DNA of 64,000 nt, taken from the NCBI GenBank assembly GCA_030374805.1, contig JARGSG010000003.1, forward strand, positions 1 through 64,000, in the 5' to 3' direction. The notes beneath the pieces were generated by a model that made no database searches, was not told where the DNA came from, and saw nothing but the letters and a program-made list of their open reading frames with translations. Source of the stretch: Gracilaria gracilis (Eukaryota > Rhodophyta > Florideophyceae > Gracilariales > Gracilariaceae). The position numbers were made by a program, and so were the translations under genes. Numbering within the stretch: the first letter of the stretch is position 1; each line of letters begins with the position of its first letter. Of the stretch, positions 11,257-19,455 are shown in pieces.

Positions 11257-14200
11257 CTACGACAGCATGTTCAATTCTCCTGATTCAAATGCGTCTCGTA
11301 GCATCGTTACCGTCTTCCTCAGCCTGAACTCTCTACATTCGTGGAGGGTGGTGATCGTATCAAACAAGGCTTTTGAGTCGACAAGTACATGATGATGGAT
11401 ACCGAGGTGCGGGAAGATTCTGTTATAAGACTCTTTCAGATCGTATCCGCGATCTTCCGCTTCCACGCATGCCAGTATTTTGGCTCCGAACGACGAGTAG
11501 GTGACGCGGCTCTGTTTACAGCTTGTCCAGTGTATTGCGTGGAAGATAGGTTCATTCTCGAATCCGCTAATGAACTTGATGCCACATATCACTTCTGTCT
11601 GTCCGCAGGCCTGATCGTTCGTTCCATGCGAGGCATCGGAGAAGCTAACGAGTGTAGCATACGTAACCCCTATCGGCGCTATGTACTTCACCAATGGCTT
11701 CATATTCCGAATCTCTTGTAGCATGGCATTAGCATTTATCAGATGCTTAACCTTTAAGCAACCAAGTTCTTGCTGCATTCGCGAAGTGACGAACAATGCT
11801 TGCGGTAGAACGGCGGATCCGAGGTACATGAGAGTACCCGCTAGTGAACGATAACATTGGGTTTCGCTGTCCGTTGCACGTTCTTCACGCTGTCTCCTTC
11901 GAGCTCTAGAGATTTCTATCGGCTCCAAACGATCCATGTAGGGCGCCATGGACAGCGTTATGTTGTGCATTTCGTCGATGAGGATGTCACATCCTGCAAA
12001 GGAGAGCTTGGACCCAGTGCGAACCTTTCTCACTTCGAATTCGGTCCCTAATTCTCGCATGAAGTGCTCAATCGTCCGACTCGTGCCGGCGACAAGCAGA
12101 TCGTCAACCAGCTTCGCTATAACCAAGGTTATGTTTCCATTGTTATCTCGATGGACGAACAGCTGGTTGATACCATAGATGCGTGTGAGCTCCATTGTTC
12201 CAAGCATCCACGCTTCGATCCTCTTCGCCGACTGTCGTCCCGCCTCGACGATACCATATGGGAGCTTTTTAAGCTTCCATAGTATGCCCCTTTTGGTACG
12301 GAACTCCCTTGCGGGCCTTACGTATATGTCTCGCTGTATAGGTCCGCTTTGAAGGAAAGCGCCTTTGATATCGGCCACGCCTAGTTCGAAACCTAGGCAA
12401 AGGGAGACGCTTAATAGTAGTCGCACTACGTCCATATCCGCGTTGGAGCAGTCTTTCCTGATCTCATCCTTGAGATCGTCGCGGTTGCCGTGCGTTACCA
12501 GCCTAGCCTTCAACTTCCGATGCCCGTCCTCATCTTCTTTCACCTTGTACACGGTGTGTGAAGATATTATATTGGCATTTCCCGGGACGTCGGACTCCGC
12601 GACTTCTTCGTAGGCTGTGCTCCAGTTGTGGTCGCGTTCCTTCTCTACAGCTTTGAGAAGTATCCATGGCGGAGCGAACTCTACCTCATGTGCGGAAACT
12701 TGACGAGTGCCCAAGACCCTCTGCATATCAGCAAGAATCTGTTGTTCGCTGGTTTCGAGGTCACATGATTCGTTCATCTCAGGCTCCTCGATTAAGCCTT
12801 GAGCGTAAGATCCCATGTCCTTGCGGGCGAGCTCCTCGTTGACCGCCATGAGCGCGCCTATGGTGTCCATGGGTGATTCATGATCGCTGTTCGAGTCTGG
12901 ACTCAGCGTGAGATCGATGTAGTCTTCCATCAGTCCTTCACCTAATTCGCGTGCGAAAGATGAATTGGGTCTGAGTCTCAGATCTTCGTAGGCCACTCTT
13001 GAGATTGGCCCTCGCTCTCTTCGTCTCACTTCTACGAAGTGCTGATGTGCTTTGACGACAACAGCTGAGCGCCACTCGTCCGGGACGTTGTTGGCTGTGG
13101 TTCGGAAAAAGAAAAGAACCTCGTCTCCGGCTTTTATGGAGAACTGAGAAATTCCCGCATGGTTGCATGCCTTCAGAGCTCTTTGAATTGCTCTGGTTGC
13201 TCCCTGTTCGGTGTAGGCACTGAGTAGCTCCTCCGTGACCATTCGCCGTGGGGCTCCCAAAATCGAAGGAGCGTACCCTTTCGCGAGCTCAAAGGAGCTT
13301 AGAACTTTCGAACCGGTGAAACAATTGGAGAGGAAGATGGCCCTAGACAGGATGGTTCTGTCATTGGCTGTCGTCTGATCGAATTGCAGCTTTTCGAGGA
13401 TGCGTTTTACCACGCCATTCTTTCTTTCTACGATCCCAGTCTTATTGTGACGCCTCACAGGTCTCGCTTTGAACTTGATGTTCCTTCCAGATAGAAAGCT
13501 TTTGGTTTGGCGACTGTTGAACTCGTCATCTGCTGAAAGAGCTACTGGTGCTCCATGTCGGTTTATCCATTCGACTTCAATTGCTGCGATGATACTCCCC
13601 GCTTCTCTATCGGACATTATCGTCCCTTCAGAGTATCCCGTGCCGCAATCGACGACGTGTAGGACGGCATAGCGCGTATCCCTAATTACGCAGAACATAA
13701 AGTCGCTCTGTATCTCGACGTTGAACGCCTCGTTCACGTGATTGATCGAGATTTTCCTGGATGGGACTGGTAGACCGGCTTGCGCGCATATGCCACAGTT
13801 GTCGCTGAGCTTCCTGACTTTCTCTTTCAATTCCTTGGAATTCTGTCCCGCCCTTTTACACAGAGCCACGATCTCATCTGGGTGTGCGTGGGTGAGACGG
13901 TGGAGCCGTTTTGCCAATGTCTTTGGCCGGAGATTCCCTCCTGTTGAAGCTAGAAGGTTGTTCATCGTTGGCGTGATAAGCACGTGGGCTCTCGCGTTAT
14001 ATATGGAATTTGAACTAATATATAGTCCAAGAACTCGCGGCTCGGCGTCCACGTCGCGATGAATCGTAATCGTCGGTTGTTCAGAAGAGAAGTCTGTGAT
14101 GCTGTGGCGTTGGACGTCCAGTTCTATTATCAATGGCGAGTCATCGTCAAACAAATCAAATGTGAGTTCAGTGATTTGATTCCGCATGTCCTGGAAAGAC

Positions 14201-14421
14201 ACGGTCCACGAGCATTTGACTTCTTTAGAGTTCTCGCAATTATGTCCCCATCCTCTTTTATTACGAGTACGCGGTTCGTATGGGGCAAATGAGATACCCA
14301 TACTATCGCAGAGGAGCATTGCCGAACTAATGCCTCCAGACGACAGGGGACTACCCTCGTCTAGTATAGGATTCGGGTCTCTTCCCGAATCTGTTAACGA
14401 AAAAAAGGCTTGGTTCCTCCA
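11257..14421 (-). CDS. Copia copy 1 Pro-Pol polyprotein
   Basis: The frame is open from 14421 and would be entered by -1 frameshifting at 14400-14406. The first internal ATG is at 14319; residue numbers below count from it. Upstream of that ATG lies a protease motif, ILDEGSPLSSGG, with DEG where DTG or DSG is usual. The pre-integrase zinc finger (H140, H144/H146, C175, C178) precedes the integrase core (D206, D264 or D265, E298). The RT carries VADIKGAFLQ (D650) and LVDD (D739, D740); RNase H has SFSDAS (D895) and D981. Residue 947, the usual RNase H Glu, is Lys here and Glu in copy 2. The frame stops at TAG (11257-11259), yet the next codons in frame read IPGKRNVADAVTKR, the usual Copia C-terminal motif, up to TGA at 11179. 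The stop therefore truncates the normal protein by about 25 residues. Confidence 0.9.
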   Translation of the reverse strand, partial: WRNQAFFSLTDSGRDPNPILDEGSPLSSGGISSAMLLCDSMGISFAPYEPRTRNKRGWGHNCENSKEVKCSWTVSFQDMRNQITELTFDLFDDDSPLIIELDVQRHSITDFSSEQPTITIHRDVDAEPRVLGLYISSNSIYNARAHVLITPTMNNLLASTGGNLRPKTLAKRLHRLTHAHPDEIVALCKRAGQNSKELKEKVRKLSDNCGICAQAGLPVPSRKISINHVNEAFNVEIQSDFMFCVIRDTRYAVLHVVDCGTGYSEGTIMSDREAGSIIAAIEVEWINRHGAPVALSADDEFNSRQTKSFLSGRNIKFKARPVRRHNKTGIVERKNGVVKRILEKLQFDQTTANDRTILSRAIFLSNCFTGSKVLSSFELAKGYAPSILGAPRRMVTEELLSAYTEQGATRAIQRALKACNHAGISQFSIKAGDEVLFFFRTTANNVPDEWRSAVVVKAHQHFVEVRRRERGPISRVAYEDLRLRPNSSFARELGEGLMEDYIDLTLSPDSNSDHESPMDTIGALMAVNEELARKDMGSYAQGLIEEPEMNESCDLETSEQQILADMQRVLGTRQVSAHEVEFAPPWILLKAVEKERDHNWSTAYEEVAESDVPGNANIISSHTVYKVKEDEDGHRKLKARLVTHGNRDDLKDEIRKDCSNADMDVVRLLLSVSLCLGFELGVADIKGAFLQSGPIQRDIYVRPAREFRTKRGILWKLKKLPYGIVEAGRQSAKRIEAWMLGTMELTRIYGINQLFVHRDNNGNITLVIAKLVDDLLVAGTSRTIEHFMRELGTEFEVRKVRTGSKLSFAGCDILIDEMHNITLSMAPYMDRLEPIEISRARRRQREERATDSETQCYRSLAGTLMYLGSAVLPQALFVTSRMQQELGCLKVKHLINANAMLQEIRNMKPLVKYIAPIGVTYATLVSFSDASHGTNDQACGQTEVICGIKFISGFENEPIFHAIHWTSCKQSRVTYSSFGAKILACVEAEDRGYDLKESYNRIFPHLGIHHHVLVDSKALFDTITTLHECREFRLRKTVTMLRDAFESGELNMLS

Positions 14422-15488
14422 TTACGAGGTTTCCAGTTTCGTTGGGTTTTCCCTTCGGAGCTATCGCGTTTATCGTGCTCTTTCCCCTTCGGCTTTGCAG
14501 AGGGTGTGGTATCGGGCTCTTCTTTTTTCTCCTCGGCGTTGGACTTGTAGAATTGATCGCGTTTACGCTTCTTTGACTTTCGGAAGTCTTTGTTCGAGTT
14601 CAGATATGCCTTGGAGGGCTTGTCCGTCTTGGAGTCTCGCTCAACCTCCTGCTGCAGGTCTTTTTCTTCCAGTCCAGCCTCCTTTAAGGCTCGTACGGCG
14701 TCCTAAAAACCAATGGAATGGCACTCTTCCCCGTCATCGTTCCCCAAACGATGCTGCCTCATCGCTGCTTTCATCGCGTTGATGCATTTGGTGCATTCGG
14801 TTTTGATTTCATCGTTGACTGTATCCGTTAGGACGTCTTCAAATATCTTCTGGATAGTCTCAACGCGTGATACGCTCATCGGTATCACTTCCAGTCGATC
14901 ATCGTTTCTGTGCCTCGTAGAGGGAACCAGATTACTGATGATATTATTGAACGTTTGAGACGATAATTTGGCGTTCAGCAGCAAAGTGATGCCAAAATTC
15001 TGGCTATGGCTGGAATCGTGATCGGAGTTGGTCAACTTGAGATATGACAAAGCCGGGCCGGAGAATCGTTCGATAAATTCGGGAATGCTCTCGTTAAACT
15101 TGCGTTTGCAAATGTTAATCTGCTTATGTAAACGCATTATGCGGCGTAGACGATCCACGGAAGAGTGCTTTGCTACAAAGTTGAGAATCTTCTTGATAAC
15201 TAAGATTTGATTGACTGCCTTTTGTTCTTCCTCTGGGGTAAGAACAAGCTCTCCTGTCCTTACGGCCTTTTTAACCTGTTCTTTCTTAGAAAACTCGAGA
15301 GACCTATATAAGGTCATGCCTATCGTAGCTGCAGCTCCTTTGGCGCGGTTATCGCCACCTGCGGCGCATGCGCGCAGGTTCTGAGCCCAGTCGAATACGG
15401 CTTCTCTTCATTGAAGTTTATCCGCATCAGCTCTTAGCTTCGGTGGGATTAGAATATTGCTCGGTGAGAGATCCTCTCCTGGGCCCAT
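14394..15488 (-). pseudogene. Copia copy 1 Gag, two nonsense codons
   Basis: Read from an ATG at 15486-15488 that overlaps the primer-binding site, the frame runs MGPGEDLSPSN, then IPPKLRADADKLQ, TGA (15408-15410), REAVFDWAQNLR and on through a helical Gag-like region to TAG (14703-14705). In the same frame it continues as a charged, Lys-rich tail (KKRKRD, about 100 codons) to TAA at 14394-14396, just beyond the slippery heptamer. No CCHC zinc knuckle is visible; the basic tail may replace it in RNA binding. The longest stop-free stretch from an ATG is 14703-15317 (204 residues). Why this start: it is in frame with all downstream Gag sequence, whereas no other ATG precedes the FDWAQN segment. 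Both stops could be single substitutions of Trp or Gln type codons. Confidence 0.7.
14400..14406 (-). promoter_or_regulatory. -1 ribosomal frameshift heptamer U UUU UUU (gag to pro-pol)
   Basis: Seven consecutive T on the minus strand, read in gag phase as CCT TTT TTT CGT TAA, place a canonical X XXY YYZ heptamer two codons before the gag terminator. A one-base backward slip continues as TTT TTT TCG TTA into the frame that encodes the protease and all of pol. The pro-pol frame is open upstream only to 14421, so the usable overlap is short and contains this site. A downstream stimulatory structure was not assessed. Confidence 0.65.
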
Positions 15489-15491
15489 AAC
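15479..15491 (-). other. Copia primer-binding site, initiator tRNA-Met half-molecule type
   Basis: On the plus strand CTGGGCCCATAAC directly abuts the LTR. This equals the anticodon arm and loop of eukaryotic initiator tRNA-Met (CAU anticodon inside), not its 3' acceptor end. The element therefore has the Drosophila copia type of primer site, where an initiator tRNA fragment ending near position 39-40 primes minus-strand DNA. The minus-strand ATG of gag is within this site (15486-15488). Confidence 0.8.
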
Positions 15492-15742
15492 TTTCGCATG
15501 GCCTTCGGAAACGGAGTCGAAGTTCATCGTAGCGTAGTGTAGGAGGGATGGTTCACAAGCAATAGAGTTGGCACGAGAGGTCTGCCCGGGAGCTCTTGGG
15601 GAGGAGCTCCTGGGCTAATGGTGTGCCTTTATATACGGATACTGGGCGACCGTTGGGCTAACCGGTGTCAGAGGGAGCCCCTAAGTACGTCATTATCAGC
15701 TACCAACAGTTAGTGCTTCTACTAACAGTCGCTAACGTACTA
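15492..15742 (-). repeat. Copia copy 1, 5' LTR
   Basis: 251 bp; the partner of 10810-11060. In element orientation it begins TAGTACGTTAGC and ends CCATGCGAAA. It carries the promoter (see 15626-15635) and contains the inverted motif GGGAGCTC...GAGCTCC near 15589-15610. Confidence 0.9.
15626..15635 (-). promoter_or_regulatory. TATA box of the Copia 5' LTR
   Basis: On the minus strand TATATAAAGG lies 107 bp into the LTR, the expected place for the U3 promoter. The same string is present in the other two LTRs (10944-10953 and 36818-36827). Confidence 0.7.
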
Positions 15743-15747
15743 ACAGT
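15743..15747. repeat. target-site duplication, right
   Basis: ACAGT, the partner of 10805-10809. Confidence 0.7.
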
Positions 15748-16699
15748 ATGCTCTGCTTTAGAGCTTCGCCTGTTGAGCATCACTCACGGCTCGATGTGCA
15801 TCGAGATGCCCGTAGCGTGTCCATGGGTTGCAGACCGCTGACGTGCAACACCTCTTCGGAAGGCGTGCAGCAATTTGAACACAGCGGAGGGGCGCGAGGC
15901 GGTGACGGCGCGACGGCAGTGACGGCGCGACGGCGATGGCTACAGGGTGGAGCATTTAGGCGCGCGCAGCGCGCTCATTCCGGGAGATATATGATGGCGC
16001 GCGCCCACAACGCGGGTGGAGGTGCGCTTTTGAGAAAGCGCGGATCGTGAGGCTGGAGCACAGCAGAACGATGGAGGTTGGGAACGACAGAGGTTGGGAA
16101 CGATCGGCGCAAATCTGGCGGCACACCAAAGCACAGTTTACCATTTCGCCAATTGAACAAGAACCAGCTCCTGTTGCCACACTGCTTGCGTTTGCGGTGC
16201 CCCTACAACGCGTACAAGCTCTCATTGGCTCGTGAACATGCACCGTTGGCCCAAAACGCCTCCCCCATTATTTGGCAACGCCGCCCTTCCGCAGAGCACA
16301 TTTAGTCCGCCGAAACTCATCACCAATTGCACATGTATGTGTAAACAAAGCAACGACACGCGGCGTAGCTGCATACGCCCTGCTCCGAATGAACAGCGTG
16401 GAATCCGAAGAGCGCTCTGGTCATTTTTACCGTTTGATCTGGTACATGACCTTAGACTGGAACTTGGTTTCAACGTACAATCACGACGTCACTGTCACCT
16501 TACATTGATAGCTTTCCAGCGCGATTGACGCGGGAGCAAGAAAACGAATCGTGTTTATTTTGCGCGCAGTTATGAGTTGTCGATGGGTCTAAAGCGTGTA
16601 CAAGTTTAAGGGTCTAAGGGATTCACTCAGGCCCAGAGGTCAAAATTTGACCTCAGGGCCTGGTTTTGAAAGTTGAACAAATGCTTGAATTATTTCCTT
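15748..16699. other. intergenic, nothing recognised
   Basis: Short frames only. A repeated GTGACGGCGCGACGG string occurs twice near 15901-15932. Confidence 0.3.
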
Positions 16700-17775
16700 A
16701 ATACTACTTTGGTGTCAATTGCCCGACAGCTGCTGCCGCCGTTGCGCGCACAACTGCTTCCTCCTCCTCCAGCTCCTCGTCCTCCTCGTCCTCCTCGTCC
16801 TTTTCGCTCTCCTCGGTCACCGCCTCCACCGCCGCCACCACCATCACTGCCGTTGTCGTCACCGCGTCGTCGTGCGCGCGCTGCGCCGCCCCGGCGTCGC
16901 CGCATTCCCCCGCCATCACTGACGCGCCACCCGCGCCTCTCACCGTCAGACGCGCCGCCGCCGAATCGCGACCACCCGCGCGCGCGGATGAGAGGCGGCC
17001 GCACGCTGGCTGCAAGCACGGGACCATCCGGAACAGGCTGTAGCGCCGCAAGATCGCGGGCAATGCCGCGCCGCTGCGCCGCAACTTGCACACCTACCTG
17101 CACAAACACAAGCACAGCGAGGTGTACACCGGGCAGGACCGCCAGCCGGGCCAGAAGCCGCGCAAGGTCATCGAGAAGAGGCACCGCGTGGTGGAGCCCT
17201 CTGAAGAGGATGTAAGGGCGCGCATGCGCTTCTTCGCGCACACGTACCCGCCCGCTGCCGCTGTGTCGCCCGCCGCCGCTGCTACCGCCGTTTCGAAGCG
17301 CGCGCAGTGTTCGCTGTGCGCCACTTCGTTTTCGAAGCTCCCCAACTCCAGCCGCCACGCTGCTACTGCCACTGGCGCTACGCCGTACCTTGAAATGGCA
17401 AGACTGGTGTACACCTGCGAGGCAATTCTACCGTCGCCTTCGCCTTCGCCGTCGCCGTCACCGACGCCGTCGTCGCAGCCGGTCACTACACGATCGCACA
17501 CGGTATGCGGATCGTACGCGTGCCGCCTGCGGCGCGTTGGCGTCAACGGGCAGCTACACCCTTCGTTGTGCGGTGGCTTTCACGGCAACATGTGGCGCGC
17601 CGCCACGGACGATGACTGCTTCAGCGACCTCAAATCGCTTTGCGGCGACGACGTGCTGCACGCTGATGCGGCGCCGAGCACCATCGTCATGGACGGGGAC
17701 GACAACGCGATGGTCCGCAAGCTGCTGCCGCTGTCGCTGGACGTTTGTGAGAGCGACGAAAGTAGCGCGCAGTGA
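16700..17775 (+). pseudogene. unrecognised Ser-rich/basic protein, one nonsense codon
   Basis: One frame is open from 16700 to TGA at 17773-17775, except for a single TAG near 17038. It encodes a Ser-run N-terminus, an Ala/Pro-rich stretch, and then a well-formed basic segment (GCKHGTIRNRL, stop, RRKIAGNAAPLRRNLHTYL, KPRKVIEKRHRVVEPSEEDV). After this come a CSLCATSFSKLPNSSRH motif resembling a lone zinc-finger half, a (SP)6 run at about 17437-17475, and an acidic end. The uniform GC-rich third-position bias of this frame supports real coding history, and the TAG falls where an aromatic or Gln codon would keep the sequence continuous. I do not recognise the family; the basic segment suggests nucleic-acid binding, but that is a guess. 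No ATG is evident between 16700 and the Ser run, so the start may lie in another exon. Confidence 0.4.
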
Positions 17776-18262
17776 CGGGAAGCATCAGTACAAAAGAGAG
17801 GAACAGCGCGCGGCCTGTTGGAGCACGCCTGTAAATGTAACGCGCGCGCACACCGCGCTTTTGGACGCGGCTGTTTCGCACGCGTCACCGACGTGAGCAA
17901 TCAGTCGTGTCCACAGCCTGTATCGGATGACAGGATGAAAACTCGCAGCTTTCTAGAATGGCTGAGGAGTCGACGCGCGTGCAGCAGCGGACGCGGAATG
18001 ATGGATAACTCCATCGTCATGGCCGTGGTCTGGGTCGCCGACGCGGGCAGCGGGAGGACTAAGAGGGGAGAGGTACGGGTGAAGAAGATGGCAGTGAGGA
18101 TGAGCACGATTAATGGTAGAGTGCGAGGGCGTTTGTGTGTGAGCGGCTGTGCGCGCGCGGCAGAGTCCGTTGAACCGACGTCAGCGGGGCTGGTGCTCCG
18201 CCGCCACGGCCACGAGCGTGGTGCCGAGAGCTGCTGTCTGTGCTACGTGTCTTATGTCAAAG
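17776..18262. other. intergenic; possible 3' part of the downstream minus-strand gene
   Basis: A minus-strand frame at 17901-18107 has a hydrophobic start that could be a membrane anchor of the sugar-dehydrogenase/IPT gene, but continuity is not shown. Confidence 0.25.
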
Positions 18263-19455
18263 TTAACTTACAGGTCGGGCGTCTCCGTCTCCAGCAGGTG
18301 AGCGTGAAGATGCGCGCGCGTCTCCGTCATGTAAGTGTAATCGAAACCGCTGGTGCGCGAAAACTAACGTCCCTATTCCCACCGAGACCGCCACGCCCTC
18401 CCCGCCGTCGCCCGCCGGCGCGCGACAGTTCAGCAGCCCATTCTTCACCATGCGCACGTCCTGACAGATGCGGCTGCCAAACATCACTGTTATCCCACTC
18501 TGAGTGAACCCGTCTCGAACCCACACCCGAGTCCCGCCTGCCGCTGGTCCGCGTCGCGGAAATACTCTCCAGATCACTCCGCCCTGTCTATTTACGCTGG
18601 CTGCCTCCTCCGTGCGGAGTACCACCAGTGCACGTACCATGTAGTCCGTGATGTTCAAGTTGCTGTGTAGATCAATCATCAAGTCCAATCCATCTACGTC
18701 TAGGATCTCTTCACGCCGTTGTGCCGTCGATTTGGTCCGACAGGAACAACGCGAAGCTGTTTCCTCGGTCGTTGCTCGCGCCATGGAGCCCGATACGCGC
18801 CAGAACCAGCGCACCTTTCCACTCGCCGCCACGCTTGTTGCTGGCATATTCGGTCAGTCCATTTGTTGACGATTCTATCGTCTTGAAAGCCGCCGTTTTA
18901 CCCGCGCCCTGATACACGCCCTGTTTGTCATCGTACCGACTGCGGTTACGGTTCGGATATCCGTACCATTTGCCCTCTTCCACCAGATGCAACGTATCAC
19001 TTTCATGTGCTTTGGTTTCCAGGTTCACTGTGCACGAGATGCTCTCCTTTCCGTACCCCGGGTTGGGTCCGTTATCGGTCACGTATAGCCCACCATTTGT
19101 ATGCAGCAACACTAGCAACGCGTTCATAAAACCTGGGGCAAACAACTCTACGTCGGGGTTGTTAATCACATCTGATTATCAACCGTCGTCCGTGTCGTAC
19201 TCCAAGTCGCCGCTGAATCCATCAATGTTATGACGCACCGTCAGAAGCGCGCTGGACAATGGCTTTTCAACGGAGCCACCGTCTCCATCACCCTTCTCTG
19301 AGGCCATGCATCGCGTCCACTCTGTTCGGAACGCCTCTCGATCACTCATCCCGCGTCGTACGTGGTGTCAAACGCCCGAATACGTCGCACCGTCTGCATG
19401 ATGATGTGCACCCGTCGACACTGCTGGTGCTTGGGGAGCATGAGAGTTCAGCACA
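18263..19455 (-). pseudogene. glucose/sorbosone dehydrogenase-like + IPT/TIG domain protein
   Basis: Reading the minus strand, from high to low coordinates, the pieces are: an upstream segment (RRIRAFDTTYDAG, then SDREAFRTEWTRC); HNIDGFSGDLEYDTDDG broken by adjacent TGA and TAA near 19172-19177; and a PQQ-type sugar-dehydrogenase propeller portion (INNPDVELFAPGF, then LHTNGGLYVTDNGPNPGYG, YGYPNRNRSR and ESSTNGLTEY). A blade-like segment (ILDVDGLDLMIDL) follows, and then an IPT/TIG immunoglobulin-like domain (VFPRRGPAAGGTRVWV, MFGSRICQDV). The YVTDNGPN and GYPNRNR motifs are characteristic of the dehydrogenase family; these proteins are usually secreted or cell-surface. At least two frameshifts (near 18720 and 19330) and the two stops show it is dead or mis-assembled. 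No signal peptide could be located. Confidence 0.65.

Larger units (their letters stand above)
10810..15742 (-). mobile_element. full-length Ty1/Copia LTR retrotransposon, copy 1
   Basis: A complete element of 4933 bp read on the minus strand. Order: 5' LTR (15492-15742), primer-binding site (15479-15491), gag (from 15488), -1 slippery site (14400-14406), then protease, integrase, reverse transcriptase and RNase H (to 11257), a purine-rich tract and the 3' LTR (10810-11060). The integrase-before-RT order makes it Copia and not Gypsy. The LTRs differ at 4 of 251 positions, so insertion is fairly recent. The coding region carries nonsense codons in gag (15408-15410, 14703-14705) and near the end of pol (11257-11259, 11179-11181), plus a lost RNase H glutamate, so this copy should not be autonomous. 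A close relative lies at 36684-39667. Confidence 0.95.

Noticed and set aside
12938-13168. Short minus- and plus-strand ORFs inside both Copia copies
   Set aside because: They are shadows of pol in other frames and recur identically in both copies because the DNA does.
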